In this document: piece after piece, positions 27,620-36,959 of the stretch
Position numbering within the stretch: the first letter of the stretch is position 1
Layout of the letters: each line of letters opens with the position of its first letter
DNA from: Penium margaritaceum
Taxonomy: Eukaryota; Streptophyta; Zygnematophyceae; Desmidiales; Peniaceae
DNA: 41,164 nt
Assembly (NCBI GenBank): GCA_023375785.1
Contig: SZWC01001600.1
Span: forward strand, 170,944 to 212,107
Direction: 5' to 3'
The notes under the pieces: generated by a model
Seen by the model: only the letters and a program-made list of their open reading frames with translations
Told to the model about the DNA's origin: nothing
Databases searched by the model: none
Program-made: the position numbers and the translations under genes

Positions 27620-28085
27620 GTTGCCACCTTGCCAGCAACAGCATAGCAGCAAAGCAGCAGCAGCAGCATCGGTAGCAGCAACGCCGTAGCAGCAACTACA
27701 GTAGCGCGTGGCTGCTAAAGCAAGTGCAGCCGCCGTCCGCAGCCGCAGCGGCGGCCGCGGCAGCCGCAGCGGCGGCCACGGCAGCAACAGCGGCAGCAGC
27801 AGCGGCAGCAGCGGTAGCAGCAGAGCAGCAGCAGCAGCAGCGGTAGCCGCGGCGGCAGCAGCAGAGCAGCAGCAGCTGTAGCAACAGTAGTGCAGCAGTA
27901 GTAGCAACAACGACAGCGCGCGGCGGCGGCAGCGAGCAGCAGCCGCAGCGCGCAGCAGCAACAGCGGCATTGCGCAGCCACTGCTGCCACTGCTGTGCAC
28001 ACAGCCATGCAGCTGCTGCTATAGCTAATAGCATAGCTACAGCAGCAGCTGAGCGGAAGCTGCTGCGTAACCTCCGCGCAGCTTC
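27620..28085 (+). repeat. GCA/CAG-rich trinucleotide repeats in the copia B leader
   Basis: Roughly 460 bp are built from interrupted GCA, GCG and GCC triplets with GTAGCA variants. All minus-strand frames stay open as Ala-, Cys- or Leu-rich shadows. It sits between the primer-binding site and gag, so it would be a highly structured part of the genomic RNA leader. It was probably amplified from an Ala/Gln-rich leader segment like the one in element A. Confidence 0.8.
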
Positions 28086-28183
28086 TGCGCAGCCACCGCA
28101 AAGCGGCTGCACGCTCGCGTAGAACCGCGAGAGAAAAAAAAGGAAAAAAAGAAGGGAGTTGAGCCGACGTCCGCATTTTTGCC

Positions 28184-28217
28184 TGCTGACGTCAGCAACC
28201 TCCTGCTGACGTCAGCA
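28184..28217 (+). promoter_or_regulatory. Twin TGACGTCA palindromes upstream of gag (copia B)
   Basis: The 14-bp perfect palindrome TGCTGACGTCAGCA occurs at 28184-28197 and again at 28204-28217, exactly 20 bp apart. Its core TGACGTCA is the classic bZIP (CRE/TGA-factor) binding site. The spacing is about two helical turns, so two dimers could bind on one face. It lies about 120 bp upstream of the gag ATG. Enhancer function is inference. Confidence 0.5.
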
Positions 28218-28338
28218 CCATACTTAGCCAAATTTTTGGCCGGACAATAAAAAATTGCCAGCGTCTAAAATCCTCGAGAAACGCCGACGCTTTTGAAATC
28301 CGACAAACTTGACCTGTCGGCCCATACTGAGAGGCGAC

Positions 28339-29800
28339 ATGGACTCGTCAGACAGCAAGGAGAAGGCAACAGATGATCCCTCCTCCTCCTCTTCGAGGGT
28401 CCTGAGCCCACGCTCGCAGGCCATTGAGGACCTGCGAACCAGCAAGTTGAGATGCGTCACCTACAGCAGGAGCAGACTGATGCCATCCGTACGCTGACTG
28501 AGTTTCTGCGTGGCCAGTCCACAGTCCCACAGCAGGTTTTCGAGGGAGCTGCTGGCGTCGCGATCTCTACACAACAGTCAGCTGAGGCACCCGCTACAGG
28601 AGTTCGACCTGACCCACCACCTCCGGGCCTCCTGGATGATGAGCCATTCATGCCAGGCATGCCAGATGACTCTCCGGATCATGAGATTCGAGTTCTTCAG
28701 GAGCGCCTCCGTCAGCTGCAGACGGGCACCAGATCTCCTCGGATCCCTACAGTGCGATCGTCACCCGAATATCCTGGTGATTATCCCCTTCCAGGAGTGT
28801 TCCCCATCTCTCGTCCTCCTCGGCCTGCGGTTGCTCTCCCCACGGAGCGGCAACCCAAGGACTTTGCGATACCACCTCCACGGTACATCACTGAGGACGG
28901 CTTCGACTGCTGGGAGATCCTTTTTCAGGTCTGGACTACTGTAGAGGGTGTGTGGCCCTCCTACCACAGCCCGTATCAGCCTACAGACCCAGCACAGGTG
29001 CTGACAGTAGCCAGGGCGATACGCGGACTCCTCTACGCCATGCCACGTGAGACCGTCGTCGACTTCCGCCCCTTCCTTGGAGAGCCCGGCACAGGCAAGG
29101 GCGCCGATCCACGCGGGGGTTGGGATCTGGCCTTATCCCTGCTGGCTGCAGAGACGCACGCCACCCGTGCAGCACACATTCGTGCCTTTCATTCTCTCTG
29201 TCAGGGGCCTGCAGAGCCTGCACCTGATTACTGGCGACACACCATGCACATCTACACGTGCCTTGGGACCTCCGGAGGCACACAACTGTGGGCGCTCCGT
29301 ACGATGATGCTCGGAGTTCGCCTTGAGAATACTGACATTTTCACACGTTATAGCGACGCTGTCCTCGAGCCCTTTTCAGCCACTCCGCAGCTTCTCCCTT
29401 GGGCGCACTAGCTCTTCCTCCAGGTGACTTCAACCCGCGAGGCAGCCGTGGCCCATCAGGAGACTTCCTTTGCTGCAGCAGTCGTCGCATCACCACCATC
29501 ATCCCTCCTGTAGTCTCCTTCTTCATCTTCCATCACGTCCTGGTCTTCCTCCTCTTCGGCCCCGCCCACACCCACTCAGACACAGGGTTTTGCAACAGCA
29601 GCTCAGGGGAAGAAGAAGAAGGGGAAGCGGGGACCAGGCCAGCAGCAGTCACAGCAGCAGTCGCCCTCCAGTGGTAGAAGTGGACATTCTGTTCACGGCT
29701 ACAACTATGGAGGCACCCATTGCTACACCGAGTGCCAGCAGCCACTCAGCCGGGCGCAGATCACTCGTGGGCTCCAGGCTACACACGCCCTCCGTTCCAC
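28339..29800 (+). other. Gag region of copia B
   Basis: After an N-terminal helix (28452-28520) and a Pro-rich linker comes a helical capsid-like part (28880-29400), including Phe-Asp-Cys-Trp-Glu-Ile-Leu-Phe and Leu-Trp-Ala-Leu-Arg-Thr-Met-Met-Leu-Gly. After the TAG at 29409 and a second stop near 29511 the frame continues through a Lys-rich basic patch (29610-29640) and Gln-rich sequence. The place of the zinc knuckle holds only a Gly-Gly-Thr-His-Cys-Tyr-Thr-Glu-Cys fragment (~29707-29735), so no canonical CCHC is present. Confidence 0.7.
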
Positions 29801-30179
29801 GTCCAGCACGTCATCCTCAGGACGCGTGGCGGCCACGACTGCAGCTGTTCCTGCTTCTCCACCAGCGAGTAGCAGCGATCCGGACCCACGCGACTGCACC
29901 ATCGTCGAGCTCCGACACCTTCTGGCCCTCCACTTTCAGGGAGGTGTGAGTGTGTTGTCACAGCCGAGTGATTCACAAACTGTCGGTCTGTCTGTTCTTG
30001 TGGCTCGGGATGACTCGTGTGGGGGGGCACAGTCGGCATGTGATGATGATGGACCTGACTGCACAGATTGGATTCATGAGTCTCACCTTTGTGCCCTTCG
30101 TCGTCTCTCCCCACCTGCTGCCCAGCGTCCGTCTGAGGCCGAGTGTTCCATTGCCCGTTGTACAGTGACGTCCTCCAAT

Positions 30180-30780
30180 CGTGATTCAGGTGGCACTTGG
30201 ATCATCGATTCAGGTGCCACTCATCACATGACGTGTCGTCGTAGTGACTTCGATGTTCTCGGCCCTGTTGCGTCTGTTCGCCCCGTCCGCGCAGGCTCTG
30301 GTCAGTCCTTGCCAGTCCAGGGTGTTGGGGTCGTGCGTTTCAATGGTCCGTCTGGCCCCTTGTATCTCTCCGAAGTGCTATTTGTCCCTGACCTTGAGCT
30401 TAGTTTGCTATCTGTACGTGCTTGCACACTGATGGGACTCTTTGTGGAGCACACTGCCGAGTCCGCGACTGTGACTGCCATTGACACTCGCAGCGTGGTT
30501 CTGCGTGCCTCTGTTGTGGATGACCTGTACCGTGTCTCCCGGACTTCTGCTCCTTGCTCTCCTTCCCCTTCTGCTCATGTTTTTGTCACTGGTGTCTTGT
30601 CTCCTGAGCACCAGCGATTGCTTCATCGCCGTCTGTGTCATGTGGGCTCCGACACTGTGTTGAAGCTCATTCGGACACAACCCGCTCTCGGTCTTGATGC
30701 GGCTTCTTTCAAGAAGCTGCCCAAGACCGACTGTCTCTTCTGCGCCCAGGGTAAGATGCATCGCTACACCTACCCTGACT
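30180..30780 (+). other. Copia B protease and GAG-pre-integrase domains
   Basis: Trp-Ile-Ile-Asp-Ser-Gly-Ala-Thr-His-His-Met-Thr (~30198-30233) is the protease active site. The Pro-Asp-Leu-Glu-Leu-Ser-Leu-Leu-Ser-Val block follows near 30388. The pre-integrase zinc domain has Leu-Leu-His-Arg-Arg-Leu-Cys-His (~30618-30641) and Cys-Leu-Phe-Cys-Ala-Gln-Gly-Lys-Met-His (~30732-30761). This part of the frame (29826-30869) is free of stops. Confidence 0.9.
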
Positions 30781-30799
30781 CTCGTTCTCGCGCACTTTG

Positions 30800-31500
30800 C
30801 CCTCTCGAGTTAGTCCATTTGGACCTTCTAAGTCCACTTCCTGTCGAGTCTTTGTCCGATAGGGGTCGATAAGTCCTGACCCTGACTGATGACTTCACCC
30901 GGATGCGGTGGGTCTACAGCCTGCGCCAGAAGAGTGACGCTGCTCTCACGGTTCACTTTTGGCTAGTAATGGATGAGTGTCAGTCCCGCTACACACTGCA
31001 CACCTTCCGCTCGGATCGTGCCGGCGAGTTTCTAGGCGGGATGGATAGCTTCTTCGCTGAGCACGTGATTTTTCACCAGGTCTCCGCTCCTGCTACTCCT
31101 CAGCAGAATGGTGTTTCTGAGCGTTGGAACTACACCATGGAGGATGCGGTTCGCGTTATGCAGTCTAAGTGCGGTCTCCCAGAGTCCTTCGCTATTGAGG
31201 GATTTGCCTACATGACTTGGGTTTGGAACCGCCTCCCGCACGGTCCCCTTCCGGACCACGTTATACCGTATGAGCTCTGGTTCGGCCACCGTGCTGACCT
31301 TCATCTCGCTCGCGTCTAGGGGTCCTTGGCTTACGTGTGGTACACCGAGGACCAGCATGGGTCCAAGGTCTCACCGCGGGGTCGCTTGTGTGCCTTCGTA
31401 GGCATCTCCCCGCGATCGAAGGCCTGGCGTTTTTGGGACCCTACCCGTCGTCGCATTGTTGAGTCACGCGACGCGCTCTTCTTTGAGTCCCTCACCTACC
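30800..31500 (+). other. Copia B integrase core (rve)
   Basis: All three catalytic acids are in one frame: Asp in Val-His-Leu-Asp-Leu-Leu (~30812-30829), Asp in Arg-Ser-Asp-Arg-Ala-Gly-Glu-Phe (~31008-31031, with Ala where Gly is usual), and Glu in Asn-Gly-Val-Ser-Glu-Arg-Trp-Asn (~31108-31131). TAA at 30870 stands where element A has Tyr, and TAG at 31317 where element A has Trp. The C-terminal Ser-Lys-Ala-Trp-Arg-Phe-Trp-Asp block is intact. Confidence 0.9.
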
Positions 31501-32279
31501 GTGATCTGACGTCGATTACGTTGCTGTCTGTCACGCACATCCTTACGTGTGGGGTTTCTCGCCGGATAAGGGAGTCTTTGTCTGTGAGCACCCCTCGCCA
31601 GGCTGATGTGTCCGTTCGAGCTCCCTCCACTTCACGGTCTCCGGCTCTTGATGACCCAATGATCATCGCTGTCGGCCCAGAGACCTCTCTAGCACCACCG
31701 GCTTCTACCTCGGTTCCCTCGCCTCCCTCAAGTACCCATGATCCTACACCTGTGGGTACTCTTGTGTCCGCCGGCACTCCTGCCTCTGTGTGTGGCCCTG
31801 CCTCACTTGTCCCTACTGTCACACCGAGTCCCGTGTCTCCCACACACGCATCTCCTCGCACGACATCACCAGCTCCCTTGCCTCAGCTCTCCCCGGCTAT
31901 GATTGTGCCCGTTCTTGAGCCTGAGGTGCGCCCCTCGAGCCCAGGTTACTCCCGTTAGCCTGGCGGTCGTCTTCGACCATTGGACTCCGGAGCTCAGTGA
32001 GCGTCTGGTCCTGCACCCAGGCGCTCCTCTCCCAGCGTCGCGAGTGGTGACCCCGGCACAAAGGCCCTAGGCCTGAGTGTCCGCACTGAGTACACAGAGG
32101 TACACCTGGCGTGTCCCGTAGGGCACGATCTTGTCACTCGCGAGTTCCACATTGCGTGTGATGAAGCAGCCGATCTTGTGGTTGTCAGACCTAGCACTGA
32201 GGCGTGTGCTCTTGCCACGCAGAGCTCTCCCTCTTTGGCGCCTGACCGGGGTACACTGAGGGAAGCTCTCTCATCACAG

Positions 32280-33240
32280 GATGCTGACGCCTGGCGTACT
32301 GCCTGCGAGGACGAGCTTTGCGCCATCCGAGAGCACGGAGTTTATGAGCTAGTCGACCTTCCACCTGGGAGGTAGGCTATTCAGGTCAAGTGGGTCTTTC
32401 ACAAGAAAGTGAAGCAAGATGGCTCATTGAAACGCCACAAGGCCCGCTTTGTCGTCAAAGGGTACTCTCAGATTGAGGGCATCAATTACACTGACACCTT
32501 CGCCCCTGTCGGCCGTATGTGCGGGATATGTATAGAGCGAGGTAGATCCCTCTCTCTTCATTCGCCGGACGCCTGAGCGGTTCACCGCCATACTGGTCTA
32601 TGTCGACGACCTTTTGATCGCGTCTCCTTGACTGGAGGCCGTGAAGGAGGCCAAGGCCGTCCTCCACACTGCCTATAGGATGAAGGACCTTGGTCCTGCA
32701 GCGGTGTTTCTTGGCATGGAGATCGTACGAGACCGCAGACGTTGTACTCTACTGCTGCATCAGGCCCGATATCCACGTGTTGTGGGGGAGCGCTTCAGCG
32801 ACCTCCTCGGCGCCGTGCCCACGGCTTCCACACCTCTCACATCCAACGGGCAGGATACCCTGAAGGTAGACGATCCCACACAGCTGGGGGAGACAGTGGA
32901 TGTGACCTTGTACCTACGTCTCATCGGATCTCTCATGTACCTGGCCACTACCACACGTCCGGACATCGCATTCGCCGTCAACCTCCTTGCCCAGTTTTTG
33001 CAGGATCCACGTGCTAGAGCCCTTCATGCAGCTGTGCAAGTGGTGCGGTACGTGGTCTCCACACCGTACATCAGACTCTGCTTTCGCCGGCAGTGTTCGG
33101 TGGTCCTTGACGGCTACACTGACAGCGACAGGGCCTGGAGCCCAGACGGACGCAGTCGCACCGGCTACGTGTTCCTACTCGATGGTACCGCTGTGTCCTG
33201 GCGCAACGGGAAGCAGGGTTGCATTGAATGTAGCTCATAG
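32280..33240 (+). other. Copia B reverse transcriptase with internal deletion, start of RNase H
   Basis: The N-terminal RT blocks (Glu-His-Gly-Val-Tyr-Glu-Leu-Val-Asp-Leu, Lys-Trp-Val-Phe, Phe-Ala-Pro-Val-Gly-Arg at ~32499-32516) are present. Roughly 100 codons are then missing, including the block with the first catalytic Asp and the Tyr-Gly-Leu-Lys-Gln block that element A still has. The trace resumes just before Tyr-Val-Asp-Asp (~32599-32610), which is intact here, unlike in element A. It continues to Leu-Asp-Gly-Tyr-Thr-Asp-Ser-Asp, the RNase H start, and ends at a TAG at 33238. Confidence 0.88.
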
Positions 33241-33319
33241 CTCAAGGTGTAGGGGCTGCTGAGGCAGTGTGGCTGCAGCGCCTATTCCTTGAGCTGGGTC
33301 AACCAGAGTACCCACCATT

Positions 33320-33568
33320 GTGCGTCGTTGCGACAACCAGAGTGCTCTTGCCATTGCGGAGAACTCTGGTGTCTTCCATGCTCGCACGAAGCACATTGCA
33401 GTGGAGCATCACTTTGTGCGTGACCTGGTGGAGCGACACGTGATCTCCGTCATTTGGGTTGGAACTAACATGCAGCGTGCTGACTTCTTGACAAAGGCAC
33501 TAGCATGCGGAAAGTTCCTGGTGGCCATTCATTCTGTCAGACTTCCACCCTTGCCTGAGAGTGGTTGA
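33320..33568 (+). other. Copia B RNase H C-terminal part
   Basis: After a frameshift near 33310 the RNase H end is clear: Cys-Asp-Asn-Gln-Ser-Ala-Leu-Ala-Ile-Ala-Glu-Asn, Arg-Thr-Lys-His-Ile-Ala-Val-Glu-His-His and Ala-Asp-Phe-Leu-Thr-Lys-Ala-Leu. It ends with TGA at 33566, about 100 bp before the polypurine tract. Confidence 0.88.
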
Positions 33569-33663
33569 GTGTGAGGTGTTGTGGTGGCCAATCGTTCTGT
33601 CGTTGCACGCGTTGTTGTACTCATTTCAGTGCTGCACGTGTATGAACATGCGTACCATCGGGT

Positions 33664-33673
33664 CATGGGGGAG
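33664..33673 (+). promoter_or_regulatory. Polypurine tract of copia B
   Basis: CATGGGGGAG stands directly before the TGTTGTG that begins the 3' LTR. It is identical to the tract of element A at 6747-6756. Confidence 0.82.
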
Positions 33674-33730
33674 TGTTGTGATTTGTGACGTTCTTGTATA
33701 GTCTACTGTGACCACTCGGCCGTGTCCATA
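33674..33730 (+). repeat. 3' LTR of copia B, only 57 bp left
   Basis: It matches the first ~65 bp of the 5' LTR (26824 onward) up to CCGTGTCCATA, with a short gap after GACGTT. The next base onward belongs to the duplicated minus-strand LTR element. The junction shares ATA between LTR (33728-33730) and the duplicated sequence (14891-14893). Confidence 0.9.
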
Positions 33731-34342
33731 GCGGGAAGCAAGGTCCGCATGTTGATGGTAGGGTGGAAGATGGGTTCACTTAGGAGACATAAAATTCTTC
33801 GTACTTCACTAAATGCTTCTCTCAACACCTAAATGTAAGATTTCTTAGGACACAGACTATGAACTCTGTAGACTGGATAGTGATGAAGGGCGTAGATGAA
33901 AGGTAGCCCTTTTTTTACACCAGTTTGAGAAAGCGCGAGATTCCATCCCCAAAGCTCTCATATTGGCTGAACCATCTGAGTAGAGGGTGAGGATGGGTAG
34001 TCCCTCCAGCATTGAGTTGGAGATGGATCTGAGGTTGATAGGACCATTGCGAGTTGCCGGATTGTACCTCTCCTTGCGTGGTCTTCTTGTGGCAATGTGA
34101 GCCATCCCGTGCCGATGTAGGGAAGGTTGAGAATGCAATGGTGCACGATGCCACTTACAGAGGGTGTTCTGCCACATCCAACCCTCTTGTGTAAGAGGTA
34201 AGAAAGTAGACAAAGCTCAGGCCTGAATCCAAGAAGTGCTGGCTTGTGCCCTCGTTGGCTTGATAATGACAAGCAGGTAAGACGGGTGGTGTCTGATGCC
34301 CTTAGACCACGGCTCTTGAGATTTGTCTCTCATTCACCGCGA

Positions 34343-34738
34343 TTAGAGAAGATGAAGGGTGAAAGAGATGAAGTGACAAAGGGACCAAAAATGAGTTGGT
34401 GAACATAAAAGGATGGAAGGCATGGGCTCAGATAAACTTGAGATTGGCGGTTCAACTGGACAGAATCGGATTCTGAGTGGAGTGATCTGATTGTAGTGGC
34501 GGAAGGATAAAATTGATGCTGATGAGTTTTGGACGCAGGGGCAGGCCACGTACACGAAATGATATAGGGGGAAGAGATGAAGGAAGGGGAAGGCAGGAGC
34601 CAAGGCGTCGTGAGAAATCTGTTGCCAGCTTGGGTGCAGGCCGCTGCAATATTGGCAATAGGCTGGTGCAGGTTGTGGTGCTAGCTGCATATGCTGATTT
34701 CCTGATGATGGGGATATCTCGGCGTAGGGAAGAACCAT
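34343..34738 (-). pseudogene. Possible gag remnant, duplicate copy
   Basis: This is the same frame as 15613-15918, including the Tyr-Cys-Gln-Tyr-Cys-Ser-Gly-Leu-His-Pro motif (~34640-34670), but a one-base difference near 34555 lets the frame run on to 34343. The conservation only reflects the recent duplication and is not evidence of function. Confidence 0.28.
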
Positions 34739-35870
34739 GTGCTCTTTTCATGAGATGGAATAGCTGCATGTTTCCACCAAATTGGCAGTTAGACCAAGCA
34801 GATCCAAGTTCCAAGCTGAGAGGATGATAGCGAATAGAGCCAGATGATGACTGATGAACTGGGTGCAAGGATGAACCACATGCGTAGCTGATGATGAGAC
34901 GAAGTTGAGGATGAAGATGATAATGAGGAGGAAGGCATACATTGAGTAGTCCGGATGATGTTGCAAGAGGAGGATGTGAGATGTGAATCTGATGAAGTAG
35001 ATGAAGGCAATGAGGTAGATGAGGACAAAGGACATAAATAAAGGAGGGGGTTGAGAGTGAAGGCACTTCGAGAAAGTAGGATGGTGAAAAAGGGAGGTTC
35101 AAGAGGATGTCGCAATGAAGAAGTGAAGAAGACAAACGGAGATGAGGTTGATACATATGGACTAGGATAGGATTGATGCGGCTGTAGGAGATGGATTTGA
35201 CGTTAAGGGTACTATAGGAAGCATTAAAATCTGAGGACGTCAATGGAGTGGTGACCATGCCACTCAGTCACAAAAATTGGCAGAGGCAGTAGATGAGAGG
35301 CAACAATGAGGGATCTGCAAAGGGAAGAGTTAGTGGATGGCAATGTAAGTTGACTGAAGCAGAGGGTAAAACGCGACAAGATGCTTTGTCAAAGGTGGCT
35401 CAGATGCTGTTGTTAGCTGTTGGCAGTTCAGGATATCTGAATTTTTCACGAGCGTTTCTTTGGACGTAGGACTTCGTCATGGCGATAAGTACCACAGAGG
35501 CTAGAGAAAAGAGGCTAGAGAAATGAGGCGAGACAACACTTCTGATGTCAGCTGCTAATGAAGCAAAAGAAGGCAAGCAAGCAAGAGAATGCATCAAGGA
35601 CTGGGGACAGGAACCACAACGTGTGGGTGAATGGACGTAGGGAGGTACAGAGTCCATTAGTCAGTTATTGCAGCTCCAAAGATGGAAGAGGAGTTTGCCT
35701 TGGCGAAGATGGCGGCAGAAGTAGCGGCAGATGACGGTTGAGGAGATGCTAACGGTAAAGGACAGTGATGAGAGCGACAAGGCAATGAATTGGTCAGTGG
35801 TCACCAGGTGATGTTGCCTGAAGATCTAATACCATGTCAGAAAAGGTGAGGAAGAGGAACAAGTACAGTA

Positions 35871-36299
35871 CTAGCACTTGAAAGGTTGAGTGAAAACAAT
35901 TTTATTTTCTACATTATAGAAGTTGTGCCATTGGTTATTTTACACAAACACAAAATCCAAGGAGGCAGTTAAACACAAACACAAATTAGTTGTTTGTTGG
36001 GTGAGGTCGTTCAAGTCCAGGCTCGCTCTCTTTGTACCTTGCGTCATTTGAACATCAACGTTTGAGCTTTGCCCACCGAACGCCGGTGGCTTGAGTGCCG
36101 AGGCACACGGTTAGGCTTACATGTCACTTCTCGCAACTCGTAAGCCTGGGCTGATCTCAATTTTTCCTTTGCTCTATTTTCTGAAGCAGACCCATGGGCA
36201 AAATGGTATTTTAACACAAACACAAATTTGAACCCAAAATATTCACACAAACACAAAATAATGGATAAAATTTTATTTCTTGAACCTTTCAGGTGCTAG
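35871..36299. mobile_element. MITE-like element, duplicate copy
   Basis: It is exactly 429 bp with termini CTAGCACTTGAAAGGTT and AACCTTTCAGGTGCTAG, flanked by TA on both sides. Its presence in both 5' LTR copies but not in the 3' LTR at 14016 places the insertion after the retrotransposon and before the duplication. Confidence 0.65.
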
Positions 36300-36959
36300 T
36301 ACGGTAACTATAGAAGAAAGCAGTAGTAACAGAGAGTGCAAAAGCAAAGAAGTCTGGCGTGAGTTAAGAGCTACATGAGAAAGCAAAGACTTAGACAAAA
36401 ATGAGGTGCGAGGATGTGCGAGGAGTTCGCATAGAGCACTGGAGTGAGGAGTAGATGGGAGCAAGTGAGTGAATGTTGATGCAGATAAGAACGCTTTGAC
36501 GTTGTAAGCAGAGCTAAGCAAAGGCGCGAGAGTGATGGAGCGAAGCAATGGGAGAGTAAGAGCTGAGGTTGGACGGCAAAGAATGGACGAGCAAGGAATA
36601 GGAAAAACCAAGACACGGCATTGAGGCCCGTAGAACCAACGGCGAACGGGATGAATAGAATTGCTCTCAATTGACATCAAAGGAATAAACATTCTTGGTA
36701 TGTATAGGCAGAACATGACAAAAGGACACAACACTCGTTTCTTTTTGCTTGTCGGACGTGGGTATCCCCTTATAACGTGACACATTTCATGTTATGAGGG
36801 AATATCTTGACGGTTCAATCCCAATGGTAAGAAAACCGGATAGCCGTTTGTCAAGTTGGTTTGGTCTAGAACCTGAGCCATTAGTGAGAGCTCAGAGACT
36901 TTCTTTGAGTAGTGAGGGGAGAAGGGGCTTGTAGGAGACTTTTGGTATATTTGCTAACA

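Larger units (their letters stand above)
28339..33568 (+). pseudogene. Copia B gag-pol polyprotein, degenerate
   Basis: ATG 28339 opens an acidic Ser-rich N-terminus. A frameshift near 28450 leads into the main frame, which runs from 28452 to about 32520, so gag and pol are fused in one frame as usual for Copia. It is interrupted by stops at 29409, ~29511, 30870, 31317, 31956, ~32016 and 32373. After a deletion in RT the trace resumes in two other frames (32641-33240 and 33320-33568). Integrase keeps its DDE residues and the protease keeps its Asp. The element is most similar to copia A in this window (shared protease, pre-integrase, linker and RNase H blocks). Confidence 0.92.
26824..33730 (+). 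mobile_element. Ty1/copia LTR retrotransposon B, 3' LTR truncated
   Basis: The element has a 491-bp 5' LTR (26824-27314), an initiator-Met-type primer-binding site, a 1-kb GCA-rich leader, gag-pol in Copia order, a polypurine tract (33664-33673) and the first 57 bp of the 3' LTR (33674-33730). There the sequence jumps to the middle of the minus-strand LTR element, at the start of duplication copy 2. The 3' LTR scrap differs from the 5' LTR by a 7-8 bp gap and a few substitutions, so the insertion is not young. Target-site duplication cannot be checked because the right end is missing. The element is inactive: multiple stops, frameshifts and loss of much of RT. Confidence 0.93.
33731..36959 (-). 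mobile_element. Truncated second copy of the minus-strand LTR retrotransposon
   Basis: This copy holds the part of the internal region nearest the 5' LTR, the primer-binding site (35817-35834) and the 1,125-bp 5' LTR (35835-36959), all matching 14894-18122. The 3' LTR and about 250 bp of adjoining internal DNA are absent, cut at the junction with copia B. The bases after the LTR (TGCAC at 36960-36964) match the target-site flank of copy 1, so this copy arose by duplication of the locus and not by a new insertion. Confidence 0.88.

Noticed and set aside
27572..28176. Ala-, Cys- and Leu-rich minus-strand frames of 138-153 codons
   Set aside because: They are all readings of the GCA-triplet leader of copia B and occur in three frames simultaneously.
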